From the NCBI GenBank assembly GCA_902559815.1, contig CACEJE010000006.1, forward strand, positions 10,001 to 63,243: a stretch of 53,243 bases of DNA, given 5' to 3'. This document shows, in pieces, positions 8,986 through 22,736 of the stretch. Origin of the DNA: an uncultured Thiothrix sp. (GTDB lineage Bacteria > Pseudomonadota > Gammaproteobacteria > Poriferisulfidales > GCA-002705445). The notes beneath the pieces were generated by a model. The model did not search any database, was not told where the DNA came from, and was given only the letters and a program-made list of their open reading frames with translations. Each line of letters opens with the position of its first letter. The stretch's first letter is position 1. Position numbers and translations under genes: made by a program.

Positions 8986-10279
8986 AAATAAAAAAATTTC
9001 AAAAAAAGCATTTGATGAATCCAATAAATATTTTCCTGGAGGAGTAAATTCGCCCGTAAGAGCTTTTAAAAATGTTAACTCATTGCCAGTTTTTATAAAA
9101 AAGGGTAAAGGTTCATATATATATGATTTAGATGGAAATAAATATATTGATTATATAGGGTCTTGGGGTCCTATGATCCTTGGTCATGCAGATAAAAGTG
9201 TGATCAGTTCAATTCAAAAAGTTGTAAAAAATAGTACTAGTTTTGGTGCCCCAACATTATTAGAAACAACATTGGCAAAGTTAATTAAAAGAAGTTTTCC
9301 TGCAATGGAAAAAATGAGAATGACAAGTTCAGGAACTGAAGCGACAATGAGTGCTATAAGATTAGCAAGAGGTTGTACAAAAAGAGATAAAATCATAAAG
9401 TTTGAGGGTTGTTATCACGGTCACGTAGATTCTTTATTAGTAAATGCAGGATCAGGTGCTGCAACATTTGGAGTTACGTCATCACCAGGAATTCCAAATG
9501 ACTTAACAAAACATACAATGTCACTTGAATATAATAATCTCGAACAAGTTGAAAATTGTTTTAAACGATATGGTGCAAAAATTGCTTGTGTTATTGTTGA
9601 GCCAATTGCTGGAAATATGAATTGCATAATCCCTAGTAAAAAGTTTTTAAAAAAATTAAGAACTTTATGTAATAAATATAAAACTATACTAATATTTGAT
9701 GAAGTGATGACTGGATTCAGAGTTGCAAGAGGTGGTGCACAGGAAGTATTTGGAATTGAGGCTGATATAACAACTTTAGGAAAAATTGTAGGTGGTGGTA
9801 TGCCAGTAGGTGTTTTTGGCGGGAAAAGAAAATATATGGACCAATTAGCTCCAAATGGTCCAATTTATCATGCTGGAACACTATCTGGAAATCCGGTAGC
9901 TATGACAGCTGGTATAAAGACAATTGAAATGTTATCAAAAAAAAGTTTTTATGTTAATTTGGAAAATAAAAATAAAAAGCTTATAAACGGATTATGTGCC
10001 TTAGCAAAAAAACATAATATTGACTTTACTGGAAACTATGTAGGCGGTATGTTCGGGTTCTTTTTTACAAAAAACAAAAAGATTTGTAATTTTGAAGATG
10101 TATCTAATTGCGATAAAATACTTTTTGAAAAATTTTTTAAAATAATGCTCTCGAAAGGCATATATTTTGCCCCCTCCTCATTTGAAGCAGGATTTATATC
10201 TATAAAACACTCAGATAAGGATATTAACTACACATTACAGTGTGCTGATGAAACTTTTAAAATGATGTCGAATATATAA
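8978..10279 (+). CDS. hemL: Glutamate-1-semialdehyde 2,1-aminomutase
   Basis: A PLP enzyme making 5-aminolevulinate in the C5 haem pathway. Signatures are FPGGVNSPVRAF, SSGTEATMSAIRLARG, the phosphate-binding GCYHGH, IFDEVMTGFR and the PLP lysine in TTLGKIVGGGMPVGVFGG. The 433 residues match the family. It overlaps thiE by 8 nt. With hemJ at 5006, two haem steps lie within a few kilobases, although not in one operon. Confidence 0.97.
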   Translation: MVKNKKISKKAFDESNKYFPGGVNSPVRAFKNVNSLPVFIKKGKGSYIYDLDGNKYIDYIGSWGPMILGHADKSVISSIQKVVKNSTSFGAPTLLETTLAKLIKRSFPAMEKMRMTSSGTEATMSAIRLARGCTKRDKIIKFEGCYHGHVDSLLVNAGSGAATFGVTSSPGIPNDLTKHTMSLEYNNLEQVENCFKRYGAKIACVIVEPIAGNMNCIIPSKKFLKKLRTLCNKYKTILIFDEVMTGFRVARGGAQEVFGIEADITTLGKIVGGGMPVGVFGGKRKYMDQLAPNGPIYHAGTLSGNPVAMTAGIKTIEMLSKKSFYVNLENKNKKLINGLCALAKKHNIDFTGNYVGGMFGFFFTKNKKICNFEDVSNCDKILFEKFFKIMLSKGIYFAPSSFEAGFISIKHSDKDINYTLQCADETFKMMSNI

Positions 10280-10280
10280 T

Positions 10281-10850
10281 TTATATAGTTTTTTTTGAAT
10301 CAATATAATCTTTAATTCTATAAAGTCTAACCAAATAATCCTCTGTTTCTAATAAATTTTGCTTTTCATTGAGCGGCATAGGTAATATTTCTGCAAGTCT
10401 AGAGCCTACCCAACCTGACTCAGTAAAATATTTTGGGGCATCATCGTGATAAAATTTTGGGTACTGCTCTAAAATATTTTTTAAAAAGTCTGAATATGGC
10501 ATTAATTCTTTCGGAATATCCTTGAAATTAGGCTCATCCATTTCCACAACATTTGCTGTTATTAAGTTATCTGGTTGCACATTATGATTTAATATCTGAA
10601 ATCTACACTTACCTCTTACCGTTATTCCTAGCAAACCATCTTGCATTTGCTCCCAATCAGCTATTTTGCAATATGTTCCAATACTATAAAATCCTTCATT
10701 TGATTTTGTTAAAGATATACCAAAACCTGAATTATTTTTAACGCAATTTTTTACCATATCTAAATATCTAGTTTCAAAAATCCTTAAAGGCATATATCCG
10801 CCAGGAAAGGTAATGGAGCTTAAAGGGAATATAGGTATATTATTTTCCAT
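10281..10850 (-). CDS. LON substrate-binding domain protein
   Basis: A 189-residue stand-alone protein homologous to the N-terminal substrate-recognition (LAN/PUA-like) domain of Lon protease, without ATPase or protease domains. It shows IPIFPLSSITFPGGYMPLRIFE and the beta strands around GILGITVRGKCRFQI. Such proteins are common in Gammaproteobacteria and their role is unproven. The start overlaps the mpl stop by 11 nt, so it is translated with mpl. It converges with hemL, with 1 nt between stops. Confidence 0.88.
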   Translation of the reverse strand: MENNIPIFPLSSITFPGGYMPLRIFETRYLDMVKNCVKNNSGFGISLTKSNEGFYSIGTYCKIADWEQMQDGLLGITVRGKCRFQILNHNVQPDNLITANVVEMDEPNFKDIPKELMPYSDFLKNILEQYPKFYHDDAPKYFTESGWVGSRLAEILPMPLNEKQNLLETEDYLVRLYRIKDYIDSKKTI

Positions 10851-12093
10851 AATTTATTATTTTATTTATAACATCAGCAGTATCGCCGTTAGACATCAAA
10901 ATAACAATATCAACATTTTCTGTATTACAATTTATTTTTTTTACTAGATCATCAATTTCAATATTAATATCAAAATATGGAGTATTTTCCAGCCAATTCA
11001 GTTCTTTTTTGCAATAAATATATAGATTTTCTGTTTTCTTAAAAATATCAATTAAAGCATTCTTATGGGCTCCATTAATCATGCTATTTGATCTAATTTC
11101 TATTATTTTTACAATTTTAGCTTCTGGATGTTTTTCTTCAATAGCTTTTATACTGGCTTCGATCTCTGTTGGATGGTGCGCAAAGTCATCGTAGATAATT
11201 AGATTTTTATGCTGTTTTTTTTCAAGTCTTCTTTTTACTCCTGAAAAATTTTCTAAAGCATCAGCTGCTTGAATTTCTTTAACACCAATAATTTTGGCCG
11301 CAGCAGCAGCTGCACCGGCATTTTGTATATTGTGATCGCCAATAATATTTTTTATATTTTTAATAGGGTAAAAATTAATTTTATTTGACCAACAACCCAT
11401 TTCTAATAATGATTTGGTGTTGATATCCTTTGGGTTGCAAATAATGTTAGCATTACTTGGCATAGATCTAATCAAAAAATGAAATTGTTTTTTGATTTGT
11501 TCAATATCTTCAAAAATATCAGAATGGTCATATTCTATATTATTTATGATTAGGACATTTGGCTTATAGTGAATAAACTTTGATCTTTTATCAAAGAAGC
11601 TTGTATCGTATTCATCGCCTTCTATTATAAAATAATCAGAGTCAGTATATCTATAACCTTTATTTTCATTTTTTAATATCCCCCCAACTAAATACGATGG
11701 GTTAAACCCACAGCCATTTAAAATTTCTATTAACATTGCTGTTGTTGTTGTTTTTCCGTGAGTACCAGCGACTACAAAAACAAATTTATCTTGCAGAATA
11801 TTATTTCTAATCCACTCAGGACCAGAAAAAAAAGATAAATTATTTTTTAAAACATATTCGACAGATTTATCGCCACGTGATAATGAATTACCAATGATAA
11901 CTGAATCACAATTCTTCAAGTCATCAGTTATATCTTCTGTTAGATTTTCTTTAATATTAAGGTCTTGAAGTTGATTACTCATCGGTGGGTAATAAGCTTT
12001 GTCCTGGCCAGTTACCTTAATACCTTTTTCTTTAGCTATTCCAGCAAGACTTGCCATAAAGGTTCCACAAATTCCTAGGATATGTATATGCAA
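10840..12093 (-). CDS. mpl: UDP-MurNAc:L-Ala-gamma-D-Glu-mDAP ligase (murein tripeptide ligase)
   Basis: Attaches recycled murein tripeptide directly to UDP-MurNAc. Mur-ligase signatures are HILGICGTFMASLAGIA, the P-loop GTHGKTTTTAM, IEGDEYDTSFFD and YDDFAHHPTEIEASI. The GICGTFM and DDFAHHPTE forms separate Mpl from MurC. The track starts at ATG 12120, which overlaps yaaA by 23 nt. The family N-terminus M-x-IHILGICGTFM fits a TTG at 12093, with AAGG upstream, 4 nt beyond the yaaA stop. I prefer TTG (417 residues) but the ATG is possible. With anmK it shows active wall recycling. Confidence 0.93.
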   Translation of the reverse strand: MHIHILGICGTFMASLAGIAKEKGIKVTGQDKAYYPPMSNQLQDLNIKENLTEDITDDLKNCDSVIIGNSLSRGDKSVEYVLKNNLSFFSGPEWIRNNILQDKFVFVVAGTHGKTTTTAMLIEILNGCGFNPSYLVGGILKNENKGYRYTDSDYFIIEGDEYDTSFFDKRSKFIHYKPNVLIINNIEYDHSDIFEDIEQIKKQFHFLIRSMPSNANIICNPKDINTKSLLEMGCWSNKINFYPIKNIKNIIGDHNIQNAGAAAAAAKIIGVKEIQAADALENFSGVKRRLEKKQHKNLIIYDDFAHHPTEIEASIKAIEEKHPEAKIVKIIEIRSNSMINGAHKNALIDIFKKTENLYIYCKKELNWLENTPYFDINIEIDDLVKKINCNTENVDIVILMSNGDTADVINKIINYGK

Positions 12094-12097
12094 AATA

Positions 12098-12856
12098 TTA
12101 CCTTGTAAAAACCCAGTCATTATTAGAAGATAAAATTTTATTATATTTATAACCTTCTAAACTGAATTTTTTCAACTTTTGTGGATTAATAATTTTATTT
12201 TTTATAATATATCGACTCATCAAACCTCTTGCTTTTTTTGCATTAATGGCAATTATTTTATATCCATTATCCCTTTTTTCTTTAAAAATTATATTAATTA
12301 ACTTAGGCTTTAAAGAATTAGTATTTATTGATTTAAAATACTCAACAGAAGCTAAATTTATTAAATAGTCACTATTGCTATCATTATTTATTTTTTTTGT
12401 GATTTCATCACCCCAGAAATCATATAAATCATTATGTTTTCCAATTTTAATCTGAGTGCCCATTTCTAATCTATACGGTTGTATTAAGTCTAGAGGTTTT
12501 AAAATTCCGTATAATCCAGATAATATTCTTAAAGATTTTTGTGCAAATAAAAAATCTTCAGAATTAAAATCTTCTACAGATATACCTTTGTAAACATCAC
12601 CTTGAAATAATAATATTGCAGGATGAGAATTTTTTTTATTAAATGGTAGAGACCATTTAATATATCTTTCATAATTTAAAATTGAAATTTTTTCACTAAT
12701 ATTCATAAGTGAGGATAATTTTTCTACTGAATATTTTCTTAATGCGCTAACTATTTTTTTTGAGTCATCAAGAAATGGAGGCTTAGTATAACTAGATATT
12801 ATACTTTGATCACAATTTTCATTAAGTTTTTTTGCTGGTGATATTACAACTAACAT
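12098..12856 (-). CDS. yaaA: Peroxide stress protein YaaA (DUF328)
   Basis: A DUF328/UPF0246 protein; in E. coli YaaA limits unincorporated iron and DNA damage during hydrogen peroxide stress. The family start MLVVISPAKKLN is intact, as are ALLLFQGDVYKG-like residues, LRILSGLYGILKPLDLIQPYRLEMG and the C-terminal AKKARGLMSRYII. Its 252 residues are normal length. It sits between lpxA and mpl, all reading the same way. No specific regulatory site is visible. Confidence 0.93.
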   Translation of the reverse strand: MLVVISPAKKLNENCDQSIISSYTKPPFLDDSKKIVSALRKYSVEKLSSLMNISEKISILNYERYIKWSLPFNKKNSHPAILLFQGDVYKGISVEDFNSEDFLFAQKSLRILSGLYGILKPLDLIQPYRLEMGTQIKIGKHNDLYDFWGDEITKKINNDSNSDYLINLASVEYFKSINTNSLKPKLINIIFKEKRDNGYKIIAINAKKARGLMSRYIIKNKIINPQKLKKFSLEGYKYNKILSSNNDWVFTR

Positions 12857-12872
12857 TTTCTATTTCCAAAAT

Positions 12873-16367
<3,495 letters not shown>

Positions 16368-16386
16368 CTTTATTAACCTGAATAAA

Positions 16387-19185
16387 TTATGATTGTTCCT
16401 GCATACTTACGTTCACTAGTTTTGAAACTCCCTTTTCACCCATTGTAACACCAATTAATTGCTCAACATATTCCATTGTAATTTTTTTATGGGTAATAAT
16501 TATAAATTGAATTTTTTCACTCATTTCAGTAAATAAATTGCAAAATCTTTCTATATTTGCATCATCTAATGGAGCATCAACTTCATCCAGCATACAAAAC
16601 GGTGATGGATTAAGTGAAAAAAGAGCAAATACTAGCGATAAGGCTGTAAGCGCTTTCTCTCCACCTGATAAAAGATTTATTGATGTGAGTTTTTTCCCCG
16701 GAGGGCTTGCATATACCTCTACACCAGTTTTTAATAAGTCATTTTCAGTCATTTTTAGATATGCTTTACCGCCGTTAAATAATTTTGGAAAAATTTCTTG
16801 CAGTTTATTATCAACTTTATCAAAAGTTTCTTTAAATCTCTCTTTGGTATCTTTATCTATTTTTTTAATTGCCTCTTCAAGAGATTCAAGAGCATCAAGC
16901 AAGTCATCTTTTTGCATGACTAAGTATGATTTTCTTTCTTCATATTCTTTAAATTGATCTATAGCCGCCATGTTTATAGCACCCATTCTTTCTATAGCAT
17001 TAGTTAATTCATTCTCTCTTTTTTTCCATTTAGATAAATCATAATTTATATCTGCATCTAATATTGATATATTATCAATTCCCATTTCTGCTAATTGATC
17101 TTTAATGCCTTTTACTTGCCCAATAATGCCTTGTATGTCTTTCTCGTCATCCGAAATTTCATTTCTTAAATTTTCTACTAATAAGGATTTCTCAGATTTT
17201 TCACTTTCGAGTAATGAGATATTTTCAGATAAATCTGATATCTTTTCTCGAATCGATTTTAATTCGGTGTCTTTGATATTCTGTATTTTTAACTTTTCAT
17301 TTAGCTGATTTTCTAGATCATCCAATTTATTATCGGGTGCACTAGAATTATCTTGCAGAATCTTTATATTACCAGACAATGACTGCAATTCATTATTGTT
17401 AATACTTATATTATTTTCCAAATTAACAACCTGAATCTTTTTCGTTTCAATGCCAAGCTCATTTTCTCTAAAAGATATATTATTTGCATCCAAATTACTA
17501 AGAATAATATTATGATTTTTTTCTAAATCTTCAATAGTTTCACTTGTTTGCTTGCAAATATTTTCAAAATTTTTGATTTCGCCGTCTGAGATATTTATCA
17601 AATTTTTTATTTCCGCTACATTTGAAATTAATTCATTCAATCTTTTTGTTTCAGAGTTAATTTTGTTATCAATGTCTTTTTTAATTTTCTCATTTTTTTT
17701 TGCTAAATCATATTCATTTGACTGTATATTTTTAACAATATTTTGAATACTTTCTAATATCTCTTGAATTTTTTTAGCTATGTCACGAATGTCACTATGA
17801 TCCTTTTTTTCAAAATGATTTTTAAGTTTATTTATTTCATCTTTATAGTTTTTTATTTTTAAATCTAGTTCATAAGATTCAATTTTTTTTAATTCTATAT
17901 AGATCTGTTCTGATGTTTTCGAGTATTCTATTATGTCTTCTTTTATTCTTACAATATTATTATCATAGTCATTAAGTTTTTCTTCTTTTAATTTTATATC
18001 TTGATTGTATTCATATAAATTTTTTAGATTTTTTTCTAAATCATTTTTTTTAGTAATTATTTCGTTTTTTACATTGTTCGAATCTGATTCTAGTTTTAAT
18101 TTTTTATCCTCATATTGCTGCTGCTTAGTATGTAGCTCTTTAATTTCTTTTTGAAATAGTACTAATTGATCATTATCTGAATTTAATCTATCTTGAAGTT
18201 TTTCAATTGACTTTAAGGCATCCTCATACTGCTGCTTATTTCTTTCTGCGCCAGCTTTTTCGTATTCAATAGCTTGCTCAGTTCTACCTACTTCGCTTAA
18301 AGCATCATAGTATTCTTTTTGTATATTGTTCATATTTTCGCTTTGCTCTTGGTATGCTTCTTTAATTTTATTAATTTCCAAATTTGTATTACTAATTTCA
18401 AGTTGCCTTTTTTCAAGCTTTGTCTTTTTTGTTTCAATTTTTTTATTATTATTCTCTATTTTCTCTTGAAAATCTCTAATACTTATAGCTAAAATTTCTG
18501 CTTTAATTGATTTTTTTTCTTCAGATAATTTTTTATACTTGTCTGCTTGTATTGCTTGTCTCTCTAAGATTTTAAGTTGCTTTGTTACTTCACTTACAAC
18601 ATCATTTAATCTATCAAGATTTTCTTTTGTGTGTTTTATTTTATTTTCTGTTTCTCTTTTTCTTTCTCTATATTTTGAAATTCCTGCTACTTCCTCTAAA
18701 TATACTCTAAATTCTTCTGGTTTTGATTCTATCAATTTTGAAGCGGTGCCTTGGTTTATAATTGCATAGCTTTTTGGACCAAGCCCTGTTCCCATAAAGA
18801 TATCTAGTATATCTCTTCTCCTGCAATGAGAGTTATTTAAAAAATATTTTGAAGCACCATCTCTTGTTACTTCTCTCTTAACAGAAATTTCATCATATTG
18901 AGCATACTGGCCACCTATTCTATTTTCAGTATTCGAAAACAATAACTCTACGTTTGCATAATCATTTGGCTTTCTTGTGTCTGTTCCGTTAAAAATAACA
19001 TCGTCAATATTATCACCTCTTATATGTTTTGAAGTCTCACCTAAGACCCATTTAACTGCATCTATTATGTTAGATTTTCCACATCCATTGGGGCCAATTA
19101 TTGCGGTTCTTTTTGTGGATAATGTGAGCTCAGTTTTATCTACGAAGGATTTAAACCCTGAAATTTTAATATTTGTTAGCCTCAA
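16387..19185 (-). CDS. smc: SMC chromosome partition ATPase, short form without a visible hinge
   Basis: A condensin ATPase that organises and helps segregate the chromosome. Walker [13 protein letters not shown] (residues 31-42) and the N-terminal head end near 165. The C-terminal head has the signature [14 protein letters not shown] (838-851) and Walker [16 protein letters not shown]. Both heads are intact, but the protein is 932 residues, against about 1150-1200 for the family. Residues 170-780 read as almost uninterrupted charged coiled coil. I see no 120-150 residue globular hinge and no CxxC hook. The start is TTG with AAGGA upstream. It is divergent from queF. Confidence 0.94.
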   Translation of the reverse strand: MRLTNIKISGFKSFVDKTELTLSTKRTAIIGPNGCGKSNIIDAVKWVLGETSKHIRGDNIDDVIFNGTDTRKPNDYANVELLFSNTENRIGGQYAQYDEISVKREVTRDGASKYFLNNSHCRRRDILDIFMGTGLGPKSYAIINQGTASKLIESKPEEFRVYLEEVAGISKYRERKRETENKIKHTKENLDRLNDVVSEVTKQLKILERQAIQADKYKKLSEEKKSIKAEILAISIRDFQEKIENNNKKIETKKTKLEKRQLEISNTNLEINKIKEAYQEQSENMNNIQKEYYDALSEVGRTEQAIEYEKAGAERNKQQYEDALKSIEKLQDRLNSDNDQLVLFQKEIKELHTKQQQYEDKKLKLESDSNNVKNEIITKKNDLEKNLKNLYEYNQDIKLKEEKLNDYDNNIVRIKEDIIEYSKTSEQIYIELKKIESYELDLKIKNYKDEINKLKNHFEKKDHSDIRDIAKKIQEILESIQNIVKNIQSNEYDLAKKNEKIKKDIDNKINSETKRLNELISNVAEIKNLINISDGEIKNFENICKQTSETIEDLEKNHNIILSNLDANNISFRENELGIETKKIQVVNLENNISINNNELQSLSGNIKILQDNSSAPDNKLDDLENQLNEKLKIQNIKDTELKSIREKISDLSENISLLESEKSEKSLLVENLRNEISDDEKDIQGIIGQVKGIKDQLAEMGIDNISILDADINYDLSKWKKRENELTNAIERMGAINMAAIDQFKEYEERKSYLVMQKDDLLDALESLEEAIKKIDKDTKERFKETFDKVDNKLQEIFPKLFNGGKAYLKMTENDLLKTGVEVYASPPGKKLTSINLLSGGEKALTALSLVFALFSLNPSPFCMLDEVDAPLDDANIERFCNLFTEMSEKIQFIIITHKKITMEYVEQLIGVTMGEKGVSKLVNVSMQEQS

Positions 19186-19210
19186 AATCTTTCCTTAAAG
19201 TAATAATAAG

Positions 19211-19238
19211 TTGTTTTGTTATAATACTTACATATAAT
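19211..19238 (+). promoter_or_regulatory. Putative queF promoter
   Basis: In the smc-queF divergent gap, TTGTTT (19211-19216) lies 16 nt before TATAAT (19233-19238); another TATAAT is at 19220-19225. The preferred queF ATG is at 19248 and has no visible Shine-Dalgarno. If the second -10 box is used, the transcript would be nearly leaderless. In DNA this AT-rich such boxes can occur by chance, so this is a proposal. Confidence 0.35.
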
Positions 19239-19247
19239 GCTAAAATC

Positions 19248-19592
19248 ATGAGTAATAATATATTAGAAACATTTGAAAATCCAAAAATTGATAGGAGCTA
19301 TTCTATTAATTTTGAGATACCTGAATTTACTAGTTTATGCCCAAAAACTGGTCAACCAGATTTTGCTAATATTGAAATAGAGTATATACCAGACAAACTT
19401 TGTGTGGAATTAAAATCATTAAAACTTTATTTTGTATCTTATCGCGATAAACCAGGTTTTCATGAAGATTTAACAAATCAAATACTTGACGATTTAGTTG
19501 CTTTACTAGACCCCAAATATATTAACATAAATGCTGAATTTAATGTTAGAGGTGGTATTTATACATCAGTTAATGTCACACATGAAAAATAA
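19248..19592 (+). CDS. queF: NADPH-dependent 7-cyano-7-deazaguanine (preQ0) reductase
   Basis: Reduces preQ0 to preQ1 in queuosine synthesis. The active-site cysteine lies in [14 protein letters not shown], and the substrate-binding segment is [20 protein letters not shown]. This is the short, YkvM-type unimodular QueF (114 residues), not the long two-domain E. coli type. The track starts at 19173 with 25 hydrophobic residues foreign to the family; [12 protein letters not shown] at 19248 fits. It works with queA and tgt at 35238-37390. It converges with der. Confidence 0.93.
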   Translation: MSNNILETFENPKIDRSYSINFEIPEFTSLCPKTGQPDFANIEIEYIPDKLCVELKSLKLYFVSYRDKPGFHEDLTNQILDDLVALLDPKYININAEFNVRGGIYTSVNVTHEK

Positions 19593-19599
19593 AAAACTT

Positions 19600-20904
19600 T
19601 TAATTAAGCTTATTTTTTAATTCAAAAAAGATCGTAAACCCAGAAAGCTCTATTTTTTTTCTAATATAGCTAGATAAATATCTCAAATAATCCTTAGATA
19701 ACTTATCTACATAGGTTCCATGCACTATAAGTCTTATTGGGTTATTACCACCTTGATGTACAAATCTAATTTTTATTCGTTTGCCATTATATGCTGGTGG
19801 TTGATGGTGAAATACAGCATCTTGTACAATTTTATTTAATAATGATGTATTAATTGATTGGCCGCATTGCTTATATATCTGCATAACAGTATTTAATAAT
19901 TTTTTTAGCCCTGTTCCTTTTAAAGCAGAAACTCTATGCATTGGAAGATAATTTATAAATCTTAGCTTAGTATCAATACCATAATCTAATAAGTGTTGTT
20001 GATAATCATCTATAGCATCAGATTTATTAAGAGCAATAAGTGCTGGTTTTCCAATTTCTAGAACTCTAGATATCAATGATAGATCCTGATCAGTTATTCC
20101 ATCAATTGAATCTATCAGTAATATTACAACATCTGAAGACTCTATAGTTCTTAAAGTTTTGATAACGCCGATAACCTCTATATGTTCTTTTGTTTTACTT
20201 TTTTTTCTTATACCCGGTGTATCAACAATATTAAACTCATAACCATATTTTTTTACAGGGATTTTAATACAATCCCTTGTTGTCCCAGGTTTATTTTGTG
20301 TTATTTGCTTTTCTTTACCAAGAAATGAGTTCACTAATGTTGACTTTCCAACATTCGGCTTGCCTAATATTGCCAGATTTAATTTATCTTCGTAATTTTT
20401 CTTATTATCTAAATCTAAAATATTTTCGGTAATTTTTTGAAGTAACTCTTTTACCCCTGTACCTTTCTTTGCAGATATTGGAGTGATATTATTAAATCCT
20501 AGTTCAGAAAATTCTCCAATAACTATATCATTTTGTGTTTTATCAACTTTGTTTATTACGAGAAAAATATTTTTTTGAAGCTTTCTAAGATTATTTGCAA
20601 TTTCAATATCACTTGAAACTAGTCCTTCAGTACTATCAACAATAAATAAAATTATATCTGAATCAATAATAGCTTCATATGTATTTGCTTCGCTAATATT
20701 ACTAATTTCATCATCTTTATAAAATAGGCCTGCTGTATCAACGGTATAAAAAGTTTTGTTATTATAATTACAAATACCTTGCTGAGTATCTCTAGTATAC
20801 CCTGGCATATCAGCAACTATAGCGTTGTTTGTTTTAGTAATTTTATTAAATAATGTAGATTTACCAACATTTGGTCTACCGACAAGTGTCACAATATTAT
20901 TCAT
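19600..20904 (-). CDS. der: Ribosome assembly GTPase Der (EngA)
   Basis: Essential tandem-GTPase for 50S subunit maturation. The first G domain has GRPNVGKST, DTAG and NKVD; the second has GKPNVGKST, DTPG and NKSD; a C-terminal KH-like domain contains PPAYNGKRIKIRF. The 434 residues are slightly short of E. coli Der but all motifs are present. bamB lies 15 nt upstream in the same direction, a standard gammaproteobacterial arrangement. Confidence 0.98.
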   Translation of the reverse strand: MNNIVTLVGRPNVGKSTLFNKITKTNNAIVADMPGYTRDTQQGICNYNNKTFYTVDTAGLFYKDDEISNISEANTYEAIIDSDIILFIVDSTEGLVSSDIEIANNLRKLQKNIFLVINKVDKTQNDIVIGEFSELGFNNITPISAKKGTGVKELLQKITENILDLDNKKNYEDKLNLAILGKPNVGKSTLVNSFLGKEKQITQNKPGTTRDCIKIPVKKYGYEFNIVDTPGIRKKSKTKEHIEVIGVIKTLRTIESSDVVILLIDSIDGITDQDLSLISRVLEIGKPALIALNKSDAIDDYQQHLLDYGIDTKLRFINYLPMHRVSALKGTGLKKLLNTVMQIYKQCGQSINTSLLNKIVQDAVFHHQPPAYNGKRIKIRFVHQGGNNPIRLIVHGTYVDKLSKDYLRYLSSYIRKKIELSGFTIFFELKNKLN

Positions 20905-20919
20905 TTTTTCAAGCTCTAT

Positions 20920-22116
20920 TTATTCATTAATAATGCTACTAATTTCATATTTTTTCAGCATAAAATCTTTATCAAGCAAATATAAATAACCATACTCGAT
21001 ATAACTAGATTGTATTGGATATTTAATTTTAAGTCTTCCAACAATAGAGCCATCACTACTATCTAAAACATGAAGGTAATTTTCTACATCTTGAGCTATT
21101 ATATAATCATTATAATATATTGGTGTCCCATATACCCTTTTATAAAATTGGTCCTGACTCCAAACCTTTCTTCCAGTGGATTTATCTAAACATTTGATGA
21201 TTCCATCATCATTTATATAAAAAATATTATATTTACTTTCAGCAAGGCCAAATATCGAGGATGCTTGTTTAGTCCAAAGAATTTGACCTGAATAGCTATC
21301 TATTGCAGCTATACTTCCTTGATAAGAGATTGCATATAAAACACCATTGCTTAAAATCATTTTGCCGTCAATATCATTGAGTCTATCAATTATTGTTTCT
21401 TTTTTTGGAGATTCGAGCTGAATAGTCCATAAAACATCTCCAGTTACAGCTTCGAAACATATAATTTTACCGTCCTCAAACCCAACATAAACTTTTTCAT
21501 CTTCAGCTAATGGCTTACTTGATCCTCTTATTGAAAGTTCTGTTGGAATTTGAGAATTAATCCAAAGGAATTTTCCTGTATTAATATCTATAGCCGTAAT
21601 TTTACTATCGTTTGTTCTTACATAAATAGCTTCATTTACTACATTAGAAATTGACATAACTTCACTAGACATTACTCTCTGCCAAAGAATTTTCATATCT
21701 GAATATTTTACTGCTGTGACAGTATCCTGTTTTGAGCCAAAATAAAAAAGATTATCATCAGTAGATATCCCAGAAAATATATCTAAATTAAGTTCTATAG
21801 TTTTGTTTAAGTCCCCGGTTTCCAAATTTATAATATGAACTTTTTTTTCAGTTGTTGGGATAAAGATGTTATTAGAATAAATTGATAAATTTAAAAAAGA
21901 ATATTTGTCTTCAATTTCACCAGAAAAATTTTTTTTCCAAATAGTTTTAACTTTTACACTTTCAGTTAAATTTGGAAGATCATTATACGGTTTCTCGTCC
22001 TCTGCGAAATAGTCTTCAATAAAATCAGGTATAATCGAACTAAAGCCTGGTAAATAATCATTGGTTGTTGAGCAAGAACTTAAAAATGCAAATATAAAAA
22101 TTAATATTTTTTTCAT
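20920..22116 (-). CDS. bamB: Outer membrane assembly lipoprotein BamB
   Basis: Periplasmic-facing lipoprotein of the BAM complex that helps insert beta-barrel outer membrane proteins. A lipoprotein signal peptide ends in the lipobox LSSC at residues 12-15, followed by an eight-bladed PQQ-type beta-propeller with repeats such as TGDLNKTIEL, TGKFLWINS, TGDVLWTIQ, SGQILWTKQ and TGRKVWSQD. At 398 residues it is normal size. It is between yfgM and der, as in E. coli and Pseudomonas. Confidence 0.94.
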   Translation of the reverse strand: MKKILIFIFAFLSSCSTTNDYLPGFSSIIPDFIEDYFAEDEKPYNDLPNLTESVKVKTIWKKNFSGEIEDKYSFLNLSIYSNNIFIPTTEKKVHIINLETGDLNKTIELNLDIFSGISTDDNLFYFGSKQDTVTAVKYSDMKILWQRVMSSEVMSISNVVNEAIYVRTNDSKITAIDINTGKFLWINSQIPTELSIRGSSKPLAEDEKVYVGFEDGKIICFEAVTGDVLWTIQLESPKKETIIDRLNDIDGKMILSNGVLYAISYQGSIAAIDSYSGQILWTKQASSIFGLAESKYNIFYINDDGIIKCLDKSTGRKVWSQDQFYKRVYGTPIYYNDYIIAQDVENYLHVLDSSDGSIVGRLKIKYPIQSSYIEYGYLYLLDKDFMLKKYEISSIINE

Positions 22117-22124
22117 GGTAAATT

Positions 22125-22736
22125 TTAATTCTTAACAGAGTTTTGTTTCATCAAAAGATTTTCTTTATTGATTGCTGTTGCCTCTAAGGCTTCATTATAA
22201 AATTCTAAAGATTTTACTTTATCACCTTTATACTTATATATATCACCTTTTATTTCTAGCAATACTTGTTTGAATGCCTCTTTCATTTTTACCATTTCTA
22301 GATACTTTAATGCCTCATCATAATTCTTTTCTTCAATATTTATTAATGATATTTTTATTTTTGCTAAATCGTTATAGGATTTATTTATATCTAAATCAAT
22401 AATATCTTCTAAATATTTTTTTGATAAAGTATAGTTTTTTTTCTCAAATTCTTCTTTTGATAAAACAAATTTTGATAATAATTCATATATTGTTCCATCG
22501 TGCTCATCAAACATTTGCTTTTCTATTCCAGTATCAACATTTGAACTATTTCGGTTTTCAATTAATTGACTATATAAATCTGAAGCAATAATATTTTGTT
22601 TCTCTTTTTTAAATTCAAGATAATTCCAGGATAAAGGTATTGCTATTCCTATAAATACACCTATTGCGATATATTTAATATTCTGCATTACCCAATCAAG
22701 TATCTTATTTGTAAAATCTAATTCGTTATCACTCAT
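22125..22736 (-). CDS. yfgM: YfgM-like TPR periplasmic chaperone
   Basis: A 203-residue protein with one N-terminal transmembrane helix (about residues 21-38) and a periplasmic tetratricopeptide domain. In E. coli YfgM binds the SecYEG translocon and aids periplasmic folding with PpiD. Late TPR-like repeats such as LEIKGDIYKYKGDKVKSLEFYNEAL are clear. It overlaps hisS by 8 nt and lies 8 nt from bamB, the conserved order. Confidence 0.88.
   Translation of the reverse strand: MSDNELDFTNKILDWVMQNIKYIAIGVFIGIAIPLSWNYLEFKKEKQNIIASDLYSQLIENRNSSNVDTGIEKQMFDEHDGTIYELLSKFVLSKEEFEKKNYTLSKKYLEDIIDLDINKSYNDLAKIKISLINIEEKNYDEALKYLEMVKMKEAFKQVLLEIKGDIYKYKGDKVKSLEFYNEALEATAINKENLLMKQNSVKN

Noticed and set aside
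18070-18090. tRNA T-loop-like GTTCGAATC
   Set aside because: It lies inside the smc coiled-coil coding region and no cloverleaf can be drawn around it.
19593-19650. Possible hairpin terminator between queF and der
   Set aside because: The only inverted repeats are weak AT palindromes such as TTAATTAA, too unstable to claim.
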